Position numbers and translations under genes: made by a program
The notes under the pieces: model-generated
Told to the model about the DNA's origin: nothing
Database searches by the model: none
What the model saw: only the letters and a program-made list of their open reading frames with translations
Part shown: in pieces, positions 28,182 to 37,192 of the stretch
Position numbering within the stretch: position 1 is the stretch's first letter
Layout of the letters: each line of letters starts with the position of its first letter
Assembly: GCA_028877265.1 (NCBI GenBank)
Contig: JAPPGX010000018.1
Coordinates: 13,202-71,290 of the forward strand
Length of the DNA stretch: 58,089 bases
Direction of reading: 5' to 3'
Origin: Acidobacteriota bacterium
GTDB taxonomy: Bacteria > Acidobacteriota > Vicinamibacteria > Marinacidobacterales > Marinacidobacteraceae

Positions 28182-28209
28182 GACTTCGCTCATCGCGTCA
28201 CGCCCCACC

Positions 28210-28761
28210 TCAGTCGAAGGGGCCCACGCCCGTCATCTGGCCGCCTTCGGCCCGCTCGGTCATCTGCCGACCCGGCTTCACCGGGATCTTGTGCCAGGTC
28301 TCGGGCCACTCCCAGTCGCGGAGCAGCGGATGGCCGGGCCAGTCGGCCGGGAGCAGGATGCGACGGTGGTCGCTGTGTCCCTCGAAACGGACCCCGAAGA
28401 GGTCGTAGGTCTCGCGTTCGTGCCAGTTGGCCGCCTTCCAGACCGTCTCCAGGGTGGGAAGGCTGCCTCCCTCCCGCGGGACCCGGGTCTTGAGCACGAT
28501 CCAGTGCTTCCGGCTCAGCGACGTGAGGTGGTACACCACCTCGATGGCCGGCGGATCGTCGCCGGGCCAGTCCACCCCCGAGACGCAGTGGAGGGTGTCG
28601 AAGTCGAGTTCCGGATCCCCCTTCAGGAACTCGGCCGCCGCCAGCAGCCGGTCCCCCGGGATCCGGACCCAGGGATCCTTCGCCTCCGCATCGGACTCGA
28701 ACGAGTCCTCGTCCAGACCGAGATGAGCGGCGAGACGCTCGATGATGGAGGCGGCGTTCAC
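28210..28761 (-). CDS. nuoC: NADH-quinone oxidoreductase subunit C
   Basis: 183 aa, 30-kDa peripheral-arm subunit. The family signature is [20 protein letters not shown] followed by [16 protein letters not shown]. Start chosen at GTG 28761 because it overlaps the nuoB stop by 4 bp (GTGA) and removes an unlikely Arg/Pro-rich N-terminus. Length is normal for a stand-alone NuoC. Confidence 0.93.
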   Translation of the reverse strand: MNAASIIERLAAHLGLDEDSFESDAEAKDPWVRIPGDRLLAAAEFLKGDPELDFDTLHCVSGVDWPGDDPPAIEVVYHLTSLSRKHWIVLKTRVPREGGSLPTLETVWKAANWHERETYDLFGVRFEGHSDHRRILLPADWPGHPLLRDWEWPETWHKIPVKPGRQMTERAEGGQMTGVGPFD

Positions 28762-29321
28762 CCGGCCATCTCCACCATCCGGCCCGCCGGCTGATCGGCG
28801 GCCGCCGGCCGGGGCCGGCCCTCCCGCGGATCGTCGAGGAGCGACTTCTCGCGGATGCGGTCCTGGAGCGCCATGATCCCGTAGAGCAGCGCTTCGGGCC
28901 GGGGCGGGCAACCGGGCACATAGACGTCCACCGGGATGATCTGGTCCACGCCCTTCACGACGTGGTAGCCGTACTGCCAGTAGGGGCCGCCGTTGTTGGC
29001 GCAGCTTCCCATCGAGATCACGTACTTGGGTTCCGGCATCTGGTCGTAGAGCGTCTTGATGCGGATCGCCATCTTGTGGGTGACGGTGCCGGCGACGATC
29101 ATGCAGTCCGACTGCCGGGGGGTCGCCCGGGGGATGAGGCCGAGCCGGTCCCAGTCGAAACGGCTCGCTCCGGTCGCCATCATCTCGATGGCGCAGCAGG
29201 CGAGGCCGAAGGTCATCGGCCAGAGCGCCGACAGCCTCGCCCAGTTCACGATCGCGCTCACCGTGGTGAGCGCGACGTTGTCCTTGCCCAGGCCCTTGCC
29301 GAGGGCGCCGATCAGATCCAC
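28758..29321 (-). CDS. nuoB: NADH-quinone oxidoreductase subunit B
   Basis: 187 aa, binds the terminal N2 cluster next to quinone. All four ligands are visible: the tandem Cys in [11 protein letters not shown], the Cys in [10 protein letters not shown], and [19 protein letters not shown] start at 29321 is preceded by GGAG. The C-terminal 25 residues (after LLDDP) are Pro/Ala-rich and not conserved. Confidence 0.95.
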   Translation of the reverse strand: MDLIGALGKGLGKDNVALTTVSAIVNWARLSALWPMTFGLACCAIEMMATGASRFDWDRLGLIPRATPRQSDCMIVAGTVTHKMAIRIKTLYDQMPEPKYVISMGSCANNGGPYWQYGYHVVKGVDQIIPVDVYVPGCPPRPEALLYGIMALQDRIREKSLLDDPREGRPRPAAADQPAGRMVEMAG

Positions 29322-29364
29322 GCGGAGTCTCCGTTCAGCGGCCCGGCGAACAACGTGACGCGCC

Positions 29365-29793
29365 TCAGGCGGCCGCTCCCGAGGCGGAAGAGGTCTCGGT
29401 TCCCGGACGCGCCTTGAGGGCGCGCCGCTCTTCTTCCCGCACCCACTCGAGGTCGCCTTTCACCCAGACGTCGGCGAGCCCGAGAACCAGCATCCCGATG
29501 AAGATGAGTCCCGCGACCAGCGCGCCGGCGCCCAGGTCGAGATAGGCGAGCGCCCAGGGCAGCAGCATGACGGCTTCCACGTCGAAGATGAGGAAAACCA
29601 GGGCGAAGACGTAGAACCGGATGTTGAACTGCACGCCCCACGGCGAGCCCACCGGGTTCTCTCCGCACTCATAGGGTTGAGACTTCGAGGCGAGGGGCAG
29701 CGAGGGACGGACGAGCGACGAAACAAGGAGGGTGACGGCGACGAAGAGCACGCCGACCGCGATCGCGACCAGCGGTCCGAGGTATTCGCCCAT
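29365..29793 (-). CDS. nuoA: NADH-quinone oxidoreductase subunit A
   Basis: 142 aa, three helices. [20 protein letters not shown] and [20 protein letters not shown] are the signature of the subunit, including the Cys of the loop that moves between active and resting states. The C-terminal tail ([20 protein letters not shown]) is longer than usual. ATG 29793 lacks a strong ribosome-binding site. First gene of the nuo operon, with a promoter candidate about 50 bp upstream. Confidence 0.94.
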   Translation of the reverse strand: MGEYLGPLVAIAVGVLFVAVTLLVSSLVRPSLPLASKSQPYECGENPVGSPWGVQFNIRFYVFALVFLIFDVEAVMLLPWALAYLDLGAGALVAGLIFIGMLVLGLADVWVKGDLEWVREEERRALKARPGTETSSASGAAA

Positions 29794-29845
29794 GGAAAAT
29801 CGAAAAAACCGCCGCCTCGGCAGCCCGGACCGCGGAACGCACAGA

Positions 29846-29875
29846 ATTCTACCGGGGGGCCCGACGATAGGTAAA
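29846..29875 (-). promoter_or_regulatory. Candidate sigma-70-type promoter for the nuo operon
   Basis: On the minus strand TTTACC (29875-29870) and TAGAAT (29851-29846) are separated by 18 bp, matching 4/6 and 5/6 of the housekeeping consensus. The -10 lies about 52 bp before the nuoA start. The site stands out as AT-rich in a GC-rich background, between divergent nuoA and the glycosyltransferase gene. Confidence 0.4.
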
Positions 29876-29883
29876 GACCAAAC

Positions 29884-30621
29884 GTGCGCGAAAACACGCC
29901 GGCGGACGCCGCCGGCGCCCCCTCCTCCGGCGTGATCTCGGTCGTAATCCCGACGCTCGACTCGGCGAAGAGCGTGGACGCCGCCATCCGCTCGGCCCCT
30001 CCGGGCGCGGACGTGGTCGTGGTGGACGGCGGCAGCCGCGACGGGACGGCGGACGCGGCCGCCCGCGCCGGGGCGAGGGTCGAGATCGCCCCTCCGGGAC
30101 GCGCCGTCCAGATGAACGCCGGGGCGCACGCCGCCCGGGGAGACATTCTGGTGTTCCTCCACGCCGATTGCCGGCTTCCCGCGGAAGCGGGCGAGCAGAT
30201 CCGGCGGGTGCTGGCGCGCCCGGGGGTGGCCGGTGGCTGGTTTCCCCAGCGGATCAATGCTGCGGGCGTCCTCTTCCGCCTGGGGGCCCGGGGCTCGAAC
30301 CGGCGGGCGCGCCTCCTCGGGCTCCCCTACGGCGACCAGGCGATCTTCACCCGGCGGGAGGCATTTATCGACGCGGGCGGCTTTCCCGACGATCCGATCA
30401 TGGAAGACGCGGGCCTCGCGCGCCGTCTCCGGCGCCTCGGCCGCCTGGAACCGGCGGAATCCGCGGTGATCACCGGCACCGAACACTGGCGGCGCCTGGG
30501 CCCGCTGCTGACCGCGCTCCTCGACTACCTGACGCTCGGGGCGTGGCTCGCCGGCGTGCCCCCGAAGTGGATCGCGAAGGTCTATTTCCCGCTCCAACAG
30601 AGTGTGCGGGAACGCCGGTAG
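29884..30621 (+). CDS. Family 2 glycosyltransferase, TIGR04283-like
   Basis: 245 aa from GTG 29884. ISVVIPTLDSAKSVDAAIRS, VVVVDGGSRDGT and VFLHADCRLP form the GT-A nucleotide-sugar site; LLGLPYGDQAIFTRREAF and MEDAGLARRLRRLGR are characteristic of the TIGR04283 group, named 'rSAM/selenodomain-associated transferase 2' because it co-occurs with radical-SAM and selenium-linked genes. The acceptor is unknown. It is divergent from nuoA; the copper-efflux locus follows after 45 bp. The selenium link is family knowledge, not something shown by this gene itself. Confidence 0.85.
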   Translation: MRENTPADAAGAPSSGVISVVIPTLDSAKSVDAAIRSAPPGADVVVVDGGSRDGTADAAARAGARVEIAPPGRAVQMNAGAHAARGDILVFLHADCRLPAEAGEQIRRVLARPGVAGGWFPQRINAAGVLFRLGARGSNRRARLLGLPYGDQAIFTRREAFIDAGGFPDDPIMEDAGLARRLRRLGRLEPAESAVITGTEHWRRLGPLLTALLDYLTLGAWLAGVPPKWIAKVYFPLQQSVRERR

Positions 30622-30666
30622 GAATTGGCGCCGGGGAAGCCGGCGTCTCTATACTGGCCGTCAGCA

Positions 30667-31017
30667 ATGAAGCTGGTCATGTCGACACGCCGCAAGCCAT
30701 TGGCCGCCACGGTACTCGCCGTGGTGCTGGCGTTCGCGGTCGTCTGCCCGCTGATGGCGGCGCCCGGAATCCCTGCCGAGGCGAGCTGTCACGGCGGTTC
30801 CGAGCCGGCTCCCGAAGCCGAGCGCGTGAGCGTCTGCTGTTCCTCGGTCACCGTTCCCAAGCTGCTCGCCCCCGAGCCGGGTCCGGCGGCGGTCCTGCCC
30901 GCCTCCGGGGAGCCGGTCCGGGCGGTGCCCAGCTGGAACCGCCAGCCTGACGGGCCCCTCCCTCCCCGGGAGCCGCGGCCACCCCTCTTCGTCCGGCACG
31001 CCGCCCTGCTGATCTGA
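30667..31017 (+). CDS. Exported Cys-containing small protein preceding the Cus efflux genes
   Basis: 116 aa from ATG 30667. A basic N-terminus and hydrophobic segment (LAATVLAVVLAFAVVCPLMA) act as a signal peptide. The mature part has Cys-His (ASCHGGSEP) and Cys-Cys (VSVCCSSV), then a Pro-rich stretch ending PPLFVRHAALLI. Small exported Cys/His proteins with this ending often lie upstream of TolC-CusBA operons, so a periplasmic metal-binding role is plausible but inferred. The 237 bp after it hold no clear feature. Confidence 0.6.
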   Translation: MKLVMSTRRKPLAATVLAVVLAFAVVCPLMAAPGIPAEASCHGGSEPAPEAERVSVCCSSVTVPKLLAPEPGPAAVLPASGEPVRAVPSWNRQPDGPLPPREPRPPLFVRHAALLI

Positions 31018-31254
31018 GTCTCCGTCCGCTGCACGTTCGCTCCCGCTGAGCCGAGCGTCGCGGGACCGGGGCCGCGTTCCATCGCGGCGCCCAGGACAGC
31101 GCCGTCCCGGCCAGCACCCCGCAAACGATCGGCGGCCCGCGCCGGCGCCAGCTGAGCGCGGGGCGGCTTCCGGGGCGCATCGCCCGCCCGGCAACCCGTC
31201 GGCCGGCATCGAGCCGACCGGCCCGCCGCAACCCGGCGACGGACTCTCTCCATC

Positions 31255-32583
31255 GTGTTCCTACGAACCTCGCTTGCCGGCGGCGCGCTGGCGGCTTTGA
31301 TCTCGGTCCCCGCGGCCGGGGAAGCCCAGCCGGCGCCGGTCCCGGACTTCTACGCGCCCGAACCCGGCCTGCAACGCTGCCTCGACAGCGCGGTCGAGGC
31401 GAACCCGGCGCTGCTCGCCTCGCGGGCGGGATACGAGGCCGCTCGGCAACGCGTCCCCCAGGTCACGGCGCTCCCCGACCCCACCCTCAACGTAACCCAG
31501 GCGCTCCGCCGCGTGGAGACGCGCGTGGGCTCGCAGACGGGCGGGGTCACCGTCTCCCAGGCGCTCCCGTGGTTCGGTGCCCGGGACCTTCGGGGGCGCG
31601 TCGCGGTTTCGGAGGCCGACGCCGCGTTCCGCCTGCTCCAGGCGGCGGAGCGCGAGGTGATCGCCCGGGTCAAGCGGACCTTCTACGACGTCGCCTACCT
31701 GGACGCCGCGATCCGGCTCCTCGAGGAGGAGTCTTCGCTTCTCGGACACTACGAGACCCTGGCGCGGGCCCGCTACTCCACCGGCGAAGGCCTTCAGCAG
31801 GCCGTGATCCGGCTGCAGGCCGAACTGACGCGGATCACCGACCGGCACCGCCAGCTCGAAAGGCAGCGCCGGACCCTCGCGGTGAGGCTCAACACGCTCT
31901 GCGGCCGCGCGCCCGGGACGGCAATCGCCCCCGTTCCCTCCGTCGAGCGGCCGGCGGTGAACCTGGCCCGCGGACCCCTCCTCGACCTGGGGGAGCGGAA
32001 CCGGCAGGAACTGCTCGCGGCGGCGGACCTCGTCCAGGCGCGCGAACGAGCCGTGGAACTGGCGGGAATGAACTTTCGGCCCCGCTTCACCGCCAGCCTG
32101 GCGCTCATGAACGTCGCCGGGCGCGACCCGCGCGACGCCTTCGGACCGCTCCCTCCCGACGAGGGCAAGAACTCCCTCAGTGTGTCGCTGGGCGTGTCGT
32201 TGCCGGTGTGGAAGGAGAGCTACCGCGCCGGGGTGGAAGAGGCCGGGCACCGGCTGACGGCGCAGCGGCGCCAGCTGGAAGGAGCCCGGGACACCATGGA
32301 AAACGAGGTGGAGCAGGCCCTCATCCGGCTAGAGACGCTGGACGAACAGATCGCGCTGTTGGACAGCGTCCTCATCCCCCAGAGCGAGGAATCGCTCCGC
32401 GCCACGGAGGCGGCGTATCAGACGGGCCAGTTGGGCGTGCTGGACCTGCTCGACAGCGAGCGCGTCCAGCTCGACGTCCAGCGAATGCGCGCCCGCTACG
32501 TCTCCGACTTCCTCATCGCGCTCGCCGACCTCGAACGGGGCATCGGCGTCCGCGTGCCGCTTGACGGCGGGAGGCCATCATGA
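31255..32583 (+). CDS. TolC-family outer-membrane efflux protein (CusC-like)
   Basis: 442 aa. Signal peptide followed by two outer-membrane-efflux repeats rich in heptad coiled coil (LARARYSTGEGLQQAVIRLQ; and the second AYQTGQLGVLDLLDSERVQL). It forms the trimeric exit duct of the tripartite pump encoded by the next two genes. Start is GTG 31255. The stop overlaps the cusB ATG by 4 bp (ATGA). No lipobox is visible, unlike E. coli CusC. Confidence 0.9.
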   Translation: MFLRTSLAGGALAALISVPAAGEAQPAPVPDFYAPEPGLQRCLDSAVEANPALLASRAGYEAARQRVPQVTALPDPTLNVTQALRRVETRVGSQTGGVTVSQALPWFGARDLRGRVAVSEADAAFRLLQAAEREVIARVKRTFYDVAYLDAAIRLLEEESSLLGHYETLARARYSTGEGLQQAVIRLQAELTRITDRHRQLERQRRTLAVRLNTLCGRAPGTAIAPVPSVERPAVNLARGPLLDLGERNRQELLAAADLVQARERAVELAGMNFRPRFTASLALMNVAGRDPRDAFGPLPPDEGKNSLSVSLGVSLPVWKESYRAGVEEAGHRLTAQRRQLEGARDTMENEVEQALIRLETLDEQIALLDSVLIPQSEESLRATEAAYQTGQLGVLDLLDSERVQLDVQRMRARYVSDFLIALADLERGIGVRVPLDGGRPS

Positions 32584-34055
32584 ACCGGACATTCGCAATC
32601 AGCGCCGCGGCCTTCCTGGCGGGTGCCGCGCTGCTCGCCCTGATCGTGCTGGGGCTCGGGGGCTGGGAGTGGCCGCCGCGCTTCGACGCGCCGGGCGACG
32701 GTCACGAAGGGCACGACATGAGTGCTCCGGCCACCGAAGCGGAACGGGAAATCCTCTACTGGCGGGCCCCCATGGACCCGAACTTCACCTCGGACCGGCC
32801 CGGCAAGTCACCCATGGGGATGGACCTCGTCCCGGTCTACGCGGACCCGGCCCCGGCGGAACGGGAAATCCTCCACTGGCGGGCTCCCATGGATCCGAAC
32901 TTCATTTCGGACCGGCCCGGCAAGTCACCCATGGGGATGGATCTCGTCCCCGTGTACGCGGACGAGGCCGCGAGCCAGCCCGAAGGGACCGTCCGCATCG
33001 ACCCCTCGTTCGTGCAGCGCATCGGCGTCCGCACCGCTCCCGTCGAGCGGCGCGACATCGCGCAGACGATCCGGACCGTCGGGACCCTGGCCCACAACGA
33101 CAAGCAGATCGCCTGGATCAACACCAAGTTCGATGGCTGGATCGAGAACGTCGCCGTGAACTACCTGGGGGAGACCGTCGAGGAGGGACAGGTGCTCTTC
33201 GACATCTACAGCCCTCAACTGGTCACTACCCAGAACGAGTACCTCCAAGCCGTGCGCTACGCGGAGCGGCTAGACGCCTCCCGTTATCCCGACGTCGCCG
33301 CGCGGGCTCATTCGCTCGTCGAGTCGGCGCGGGCCCGGCTCCGCTTCTGGGACGTGACGGACGAACAGATCGAATCCCTCGAGGGGGAACAGACGCCGCG
33401 GCGCACGCTGTCGGTGGTCTCCCCGGTGACCGGCGTGGTCGTGGACAAGATGGACGAGGCCCTCGACGGCATGTACGTCCGCCCGGGGATGAACCTCTAC
33501 AAGGTGGCCGATCTGACGACCATCTGGGTGGATGTCGAGATCTTCGAACACCAGGTGGAGGCCATGCGGATCGGCCAGCGGGCCGAGGTGGAGTTGCCCT
33601 ACGTGCCGGGACGGCCCTACACCGGATTCGTCCGCTACCTGTACCCCCATTTCAACCAGGAGACACGGACGATGACCGTGTCCATCGAGCTCGCGAACCC
33701 GGACCTGACGCTGCGGGCGGGGATGTACGCGAACGTCACCTTCGACGTCCCGGTCGCCAGGAACGCCTTGACGGTGCCCGAGGAGGCGGTGATCCGCAGC
33801 GGGACCCGGGAGCTGGTCGTTCTCGAGCTGTCCCGGGGACTCTTCCGGGTCGCCGAGATCACCCTGGGAGCGAGCGGTGACGGAGTGTTCGAGGTGCGTG
33901 ACGGAGTCGGCGAAGGCGACCGCATCGTGGTCTCCGCGCAGTTCCTGATCGATTCCGAAAGCAATCTGACCCAGGCGATCAGGGCGCTCGACGAGGAGCC
34001 TGCCCAGGAGGAAACCGAGGCGCCGGCCGCCGGGACGGCCCACAACCACCACTGA
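32580..34055 (+). CDS. cusB: CusB-type periplasmic adaptor with duplicated metal-binding domain
   Basis: 491 aa. One N-terminal membrane helix (LAGAALLALIVLGLGGW), then two almost identical 39-residue heavy-metal-binding modules (about 54-92 and 93-131), each of form YWRAPMDPNF..DRPGKSPMGM with DLVPVYAD. They are Met-rich and lack the Cys pair of other versions, fitting soft monovalent Cu+/Ag+. The rest is a membrane-fusion protein: SVVSPVTGVVVDKMDEALDG lipoyl/barrel-sandwich region and a beta-barrel. It links CusA to the TolC duct and hands over metal. The duplication is visible at DNA level. Confidence 0.92.
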   Translation: MNRTFAISAAAFLAGAALLALIVLGLGGWEWPPRFDAPGDGHEGHDMSAPATEAEREILYWRAPMDPNFTSDRPGKSPMGMDLVPVYADPAPAEREILHWRAPMDPNFISDRPGKSPMGMDLVPVYADEAASQPEGTVRIDPSFVQRIGVRTAPVERRDIAQTIRTVGTLAHNDKQIAWINTKFDGWIENVAVNYLGETVEEGQVLFDIYSPQLVTTQNEYLQAVRYAERLDASRYPDVAARAHSLVESARARLRFWDVTDEQIESLEGEQTPRRTLSVVSPVTGVVVDKMDEALDGMYVRPGMNLYKVADLTTIWVDVEIFEHQVEAMRIGQRAEVELPYVPGRPYTGFVRYLYPHFNQETRTMTVSIELANPDLTLRAGMYANVTFDVPVARNALTVPEEAVIRSGTRELVVLELSRGLFRVAEITLGASGDGVFEVRDGVGEGDRIVVSAQFLIDSESNLTQAIRALDEEPAQEETEAPAAGTAHNHH

Positions 34056-34072
34056 GCGGCGGAGACCGACCG

Positions 34073-37000
34073 ATGCTGACCAAGACGATCGAATGGTCGC
34101 TGCGGAACCGCCTGCCCGTCCTCGTGCTCGGCGCGTTCATCGGGCTGGCCGGCTTCCAGGCGCTCCGGGAGACCCCGCTCGACGCGCTTCCCGACCTCTC
34201 CGACGTGCAGGTGATCATCTTCACCGACTATCCGGGACAGGCCCCGCAGGTGGTCGAGGACCAGGTCACCTACCCCATCACCACCCAGATGCTCGCGGTG
34301 CCGTCCGCAACGGTCGTCCGCGGCTACTCCTTCTTCGGGTTCTCGTTCGTCTACGTGATCTTCGAGGACGGGACGGACCTCTACTGGGCCCGGAGCCGCG
34401 TCCTCGAATACCTCAACTACGTCAGCGGCCGGCTGCCGGAAGGGGTCGCGCCGACCCTCGGGCCCGACGCGAGCGGCGTCGGCTGGGCCTACATGTACGC
34501 CCTCCGTTCGGACGAGCAGGACCTGGCGGAGCTGCGGTCGCTGCAGGACTGGTTCCTCAAGTACGAACTCACCGCGGTTCAGGGCGTCTCCGAGGTGGCG
34601 AGCGTCGGGGGCTTCGTGCGCCAGTACCAGATCACGGTGGATCCGAACCGGCTGCGCGCCTACGACATCCCGCTGGCGCGCATCCGGGACGCCGTCCGGC
34701 GCAGCAACGCCGACGTGGGCGGACGGGTCTTCGAGACGGCGGAGACCGAGTTCATGGTGCGCGGGGAGGGTTACATCCAGGGGCTCGACGACGTCCGGCG
34801 CATCGCGCTCGGGGTGGATGCCTCCGGCACCCCGGTCACGGTCGAGGACGTGGCGACGGTCCAGTTCGGTCCGGACATCCGGCGCGGTCTCGCCGAGCTG
34901 AACGGCGAGGGAGAAGTGGTGGGCGGCATCGTGGTGGTGCGCGCGGGCGAGAACGTCCACGAGGTCATCACCCGGGTGAAGGCCCGGCTCGAGGAGCTGC
35001 GCCCCGGACTGCCCGCGGGAGTGGAGGTGGTGCCGGTCTATGACCGCACGGTCCTGATCGAGAACTCGGTCGCCACCCTGCAGCAGAAGCTGATCGAGGA
35101 GATGGCCATCGTGGCGCTGGTGTGCGCCGTGTTCCTGCTCCACCTGCGGTGTGCGTTGGTCGCGGTGATCACGTTGCCGCTGGCCGTTCTCATGGCCTTC
35201 GCCGTGATGTACGTGCAGGGGGTCGGCGCCAACATCATGTCGCTCGGCGGGATCGCCATCGCCATCGGCGCGATGGTGGACGCCGCGATCGTCATCGTCG
35301 AGAACGCGCACCGCCACCTCGACGACAACCAGAGGAACGGAGCCCGAATCCCTCACTGGCGGGTCATCGCCCAGGCTTCCACCGAGGTGGGACCCACGCT
35401 CTTCTTCGCGCTGCTGGTGATCACGGTCTCGTTCGCGCCCATCTTCGCGCTCGAAGCGCAGGAAGGCCGGCTCTTCCGGCCGCTCGCGTTCACGAAAACC
35501 TACGCGATGGCGGCCGCCGCGCTGCTCTCCGTGACCCTGGTTCCGGTGCTCGCCGGGTACTGGATCCGGGGGCGGGTCCGGCCGGCCGGCAGGAATCCGG
35601 TCGCCTGGCTCCTCATGGCGCTCTATCGCCCGGTCCTCCGCCGCGTCCTGCGGTGGCGCTGGGCGGTGCTGGTGCTGACCCTCGCTGCGACGGGCGCCAC
35701 GTGGGTCCCGATCTCGCGGCTCGGGTCGGAGTTCATGCCGCCGCTGTGGGAGGGCGACCTGCTCTACATGCCGACCACGCTCCCCGGGGTCTCCATCACC
35801 AAGGCCCGCGAGGTGCTGCAGCAGACCGACCGGATCCTGCGGGACTTCCCAGAAGTGGAACAGGTGTTCGGCAAGGTGGGGCGGGCGGACACCGCCACCG
35901 ACCCGGCTCCCCTGAGCATGATCGAGACGACGATCCTGCTGAAGCCGGAGAGCGAGTGGCGGCCCGGGATGACGCCGGACCGGCTCATCGCCGAGATGGA
36001 CGACGCCATCCGCTTTCCGGGACTCACCAACGCCTGGACGATGCCCATCAAGACCCGCATCGACATGCTCTCCACCGGCATCAAGACCCCGGTGGGGATC
36101 AAGCTCGCGGGTCCGGACCTGAGCGTCCTCGAAAACCTCGGCGGCCAGGTCGAGGCGGTCCTGCGCCAGGTTCCCGGAACCCGCTCGGCGTATTCCGAAC
36201 GCGCCATGGGCGGCAACTACCTGAACTTCACGATCCGGCGCGACGCTATCGCCCGCTACGGGCTGACCGTCGGCGACGTGCAGGAGGTCATCCAGTCGGC
36301 GATCGGCGGCATGAACATCACCACCACCGTGGAGGGTCTCGAGCGCTACCCGGTGAACCTGCGTTACAGCCGAGACCTGCGCGACAACCCCTCCGATTTC
36401 GGGGACATCCTCGTCCAGACGCCGACCCGGCAGCAGGTTCCCCTCGCCTTCCTGGCGGACATGTCGTTCGTGAAGGGGCCGCCGGTGATCAAGAGCGAGC
36501 AGTCGCGGCCGAACGCCTGGATCTACGTGGACATCGAGGATGTGGACGTAGGGAGCTACGTCGAGACCGCCCGGGCCGCAGTAGCCGAGGAGGTGGAGAT
36601 CCCCACCGGCTACAGCCTGGGGTGGAGCGGCCAGTACGAGTTCCTGCTCCGCGCCCGGGAACGTATGGAAATCATGGTCCCCTTGACCCTCGTGCTGATC
36701 CTGCTCATCCTCCAGATCAGCACCAGGTCGGTGTCGCGCACCCTGATCGTGGTAACGGCGGTGCCACTCTCGCTGATGGGCACCTTCTGGCTGCTCTACG
36801 CGCTCGACTACAACCTGAGCATCGCGGTGGGGGTCGGGATCATCGCGCTCGCCGGGCTGAGCGCCGAAACCGGCGTGGTGATGCTGCTCTATCTCGACCG
36901 GTCCTGCGAGGAGGCAAAGTCCGCGGGACGGCTTACGAACCGGGCGGAACTCAGCGACGCGATCTTCGAGGGGGCGCTCCGGCGCGTCCGTCCGGTCGCG

Positions 37001-37192
37001 ATGCTGACCGCCACCACCGCCCTCGGCCTCCTGCCCATCATGTGGAGCACCGGCGCCGGGTCCGACGTCATGAAGCGGATCGCCGCCCCGATGGTGGGCG
37101 GGGTCGTCACCGCGGCGGCCGTGGTGCTGGTGGTGTTCCCCGCGATCTACTTCGTCTGGCGGGCGCGCGGGATGCCGCGAACGGCCGGCTAG
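34073..37192 (+). CDS. cusA: CusA-type copper/silver RND efflux pump
   Basis: 1039 aa, 12 helices and two large periplasmic domains, proton-driven inner-membrane pump. The TM4 motif AIGAMVDAAIVIVEN (about 397-411) is the CusA rather than the CzcA form. Three Met-bearing segments that line the CusA channel are conserved: LLYMPTTLPG, PLSMIETTI and TRIDMLSTGIKTP. This points to monovalent Cu+/Ag+ export. ATG 34073 follows cusB by 17 bp. The stop overlaps that of the convergent membrane-protein gene (CTAG). Confidence 0.95.
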   Translation: MLTKTIEWSLRNRLPVLVLGAFIGLAGFQALRETPLDALPDLSDVQVIIFTDYPGQAPQVVEDQVTYPITTQMLAVPSATVVRGYSFFGFSFVYVIFEDGTDLYWARSRVLEYLNYVSGRLPEGVAPTLGPDASGVGWAYMYALRSDEQDLAELRSLQDWFLKYELTAVQGVSEVASVGGFVRQYQITVDPNRLRAYDIPLARIRDAVRRSNADVGGRVFETAETEFMVRGEGYIQGLDDVRRIALGVDASGTPVTVEDVATVQFGPDIRRGLAELNGEGEVVGGIVVVRAGENVHEVITRVKARLEELRPGLPAGVEVVPVYDRTVLIENSVATLQQKLIEEMAIVALVCAVFLLHLRCALVAVITLPLAVLMAFAVMYVQGVGANIMSLGGIAIAIGAMVDAAIVIVENAHRHLDDNQRNGARIPHWRVIAQASTEVGPTLFFALLVITVSFAPIFALEAQEGRLFRPLAFTKTYAMAAAALLSVTLVPVLAGYWIRGRVRPAGRNPVAWLLMALYRPVLRRVLRWRWAVLVLTLAATGATWVPISRLGSEFMPPLWEGDLLYMPTTLPGVSITKAREVLQQTDRILRDFPEVEQVFGKVGRADTATDPAPLSMIETTILLKPESEWRPGMTPDRLIAEMDDAIRFPGLTNAWTMPIKTRIDMLSTGIKTPVGIKLAGPDLSVLENLGGQVEAVLRQVPGTRSAYSERAMGGNYLNFTIRRDAIARYGLTVGDVQEVIQSAIGGMNITTTVEGLERYPVNLRYSRDLRDNPSDFGDILVQTPTRQQVPLAFLADMSFVKGPPVIKSEQSRPNAWIYVDIEDVDVGSYVETARAAVAEEVEIPTGYSLGWSGQYEFLLRARERMEIMVPLTLVLILLILQISTRSVSRTLIVVTAVPLSLMGTFWLLYALDYNLSIAVGVGIIALAGLSAETGVVMLLYLDRSCEEAKSAGRLTNRAELSDAIFEGALRRVRPVAMLTATTALGLLPIMWSTGAGSDVMKRIAAPMVGGVVTAAAVVLVVFPAIYFVWRARGMPRTAG

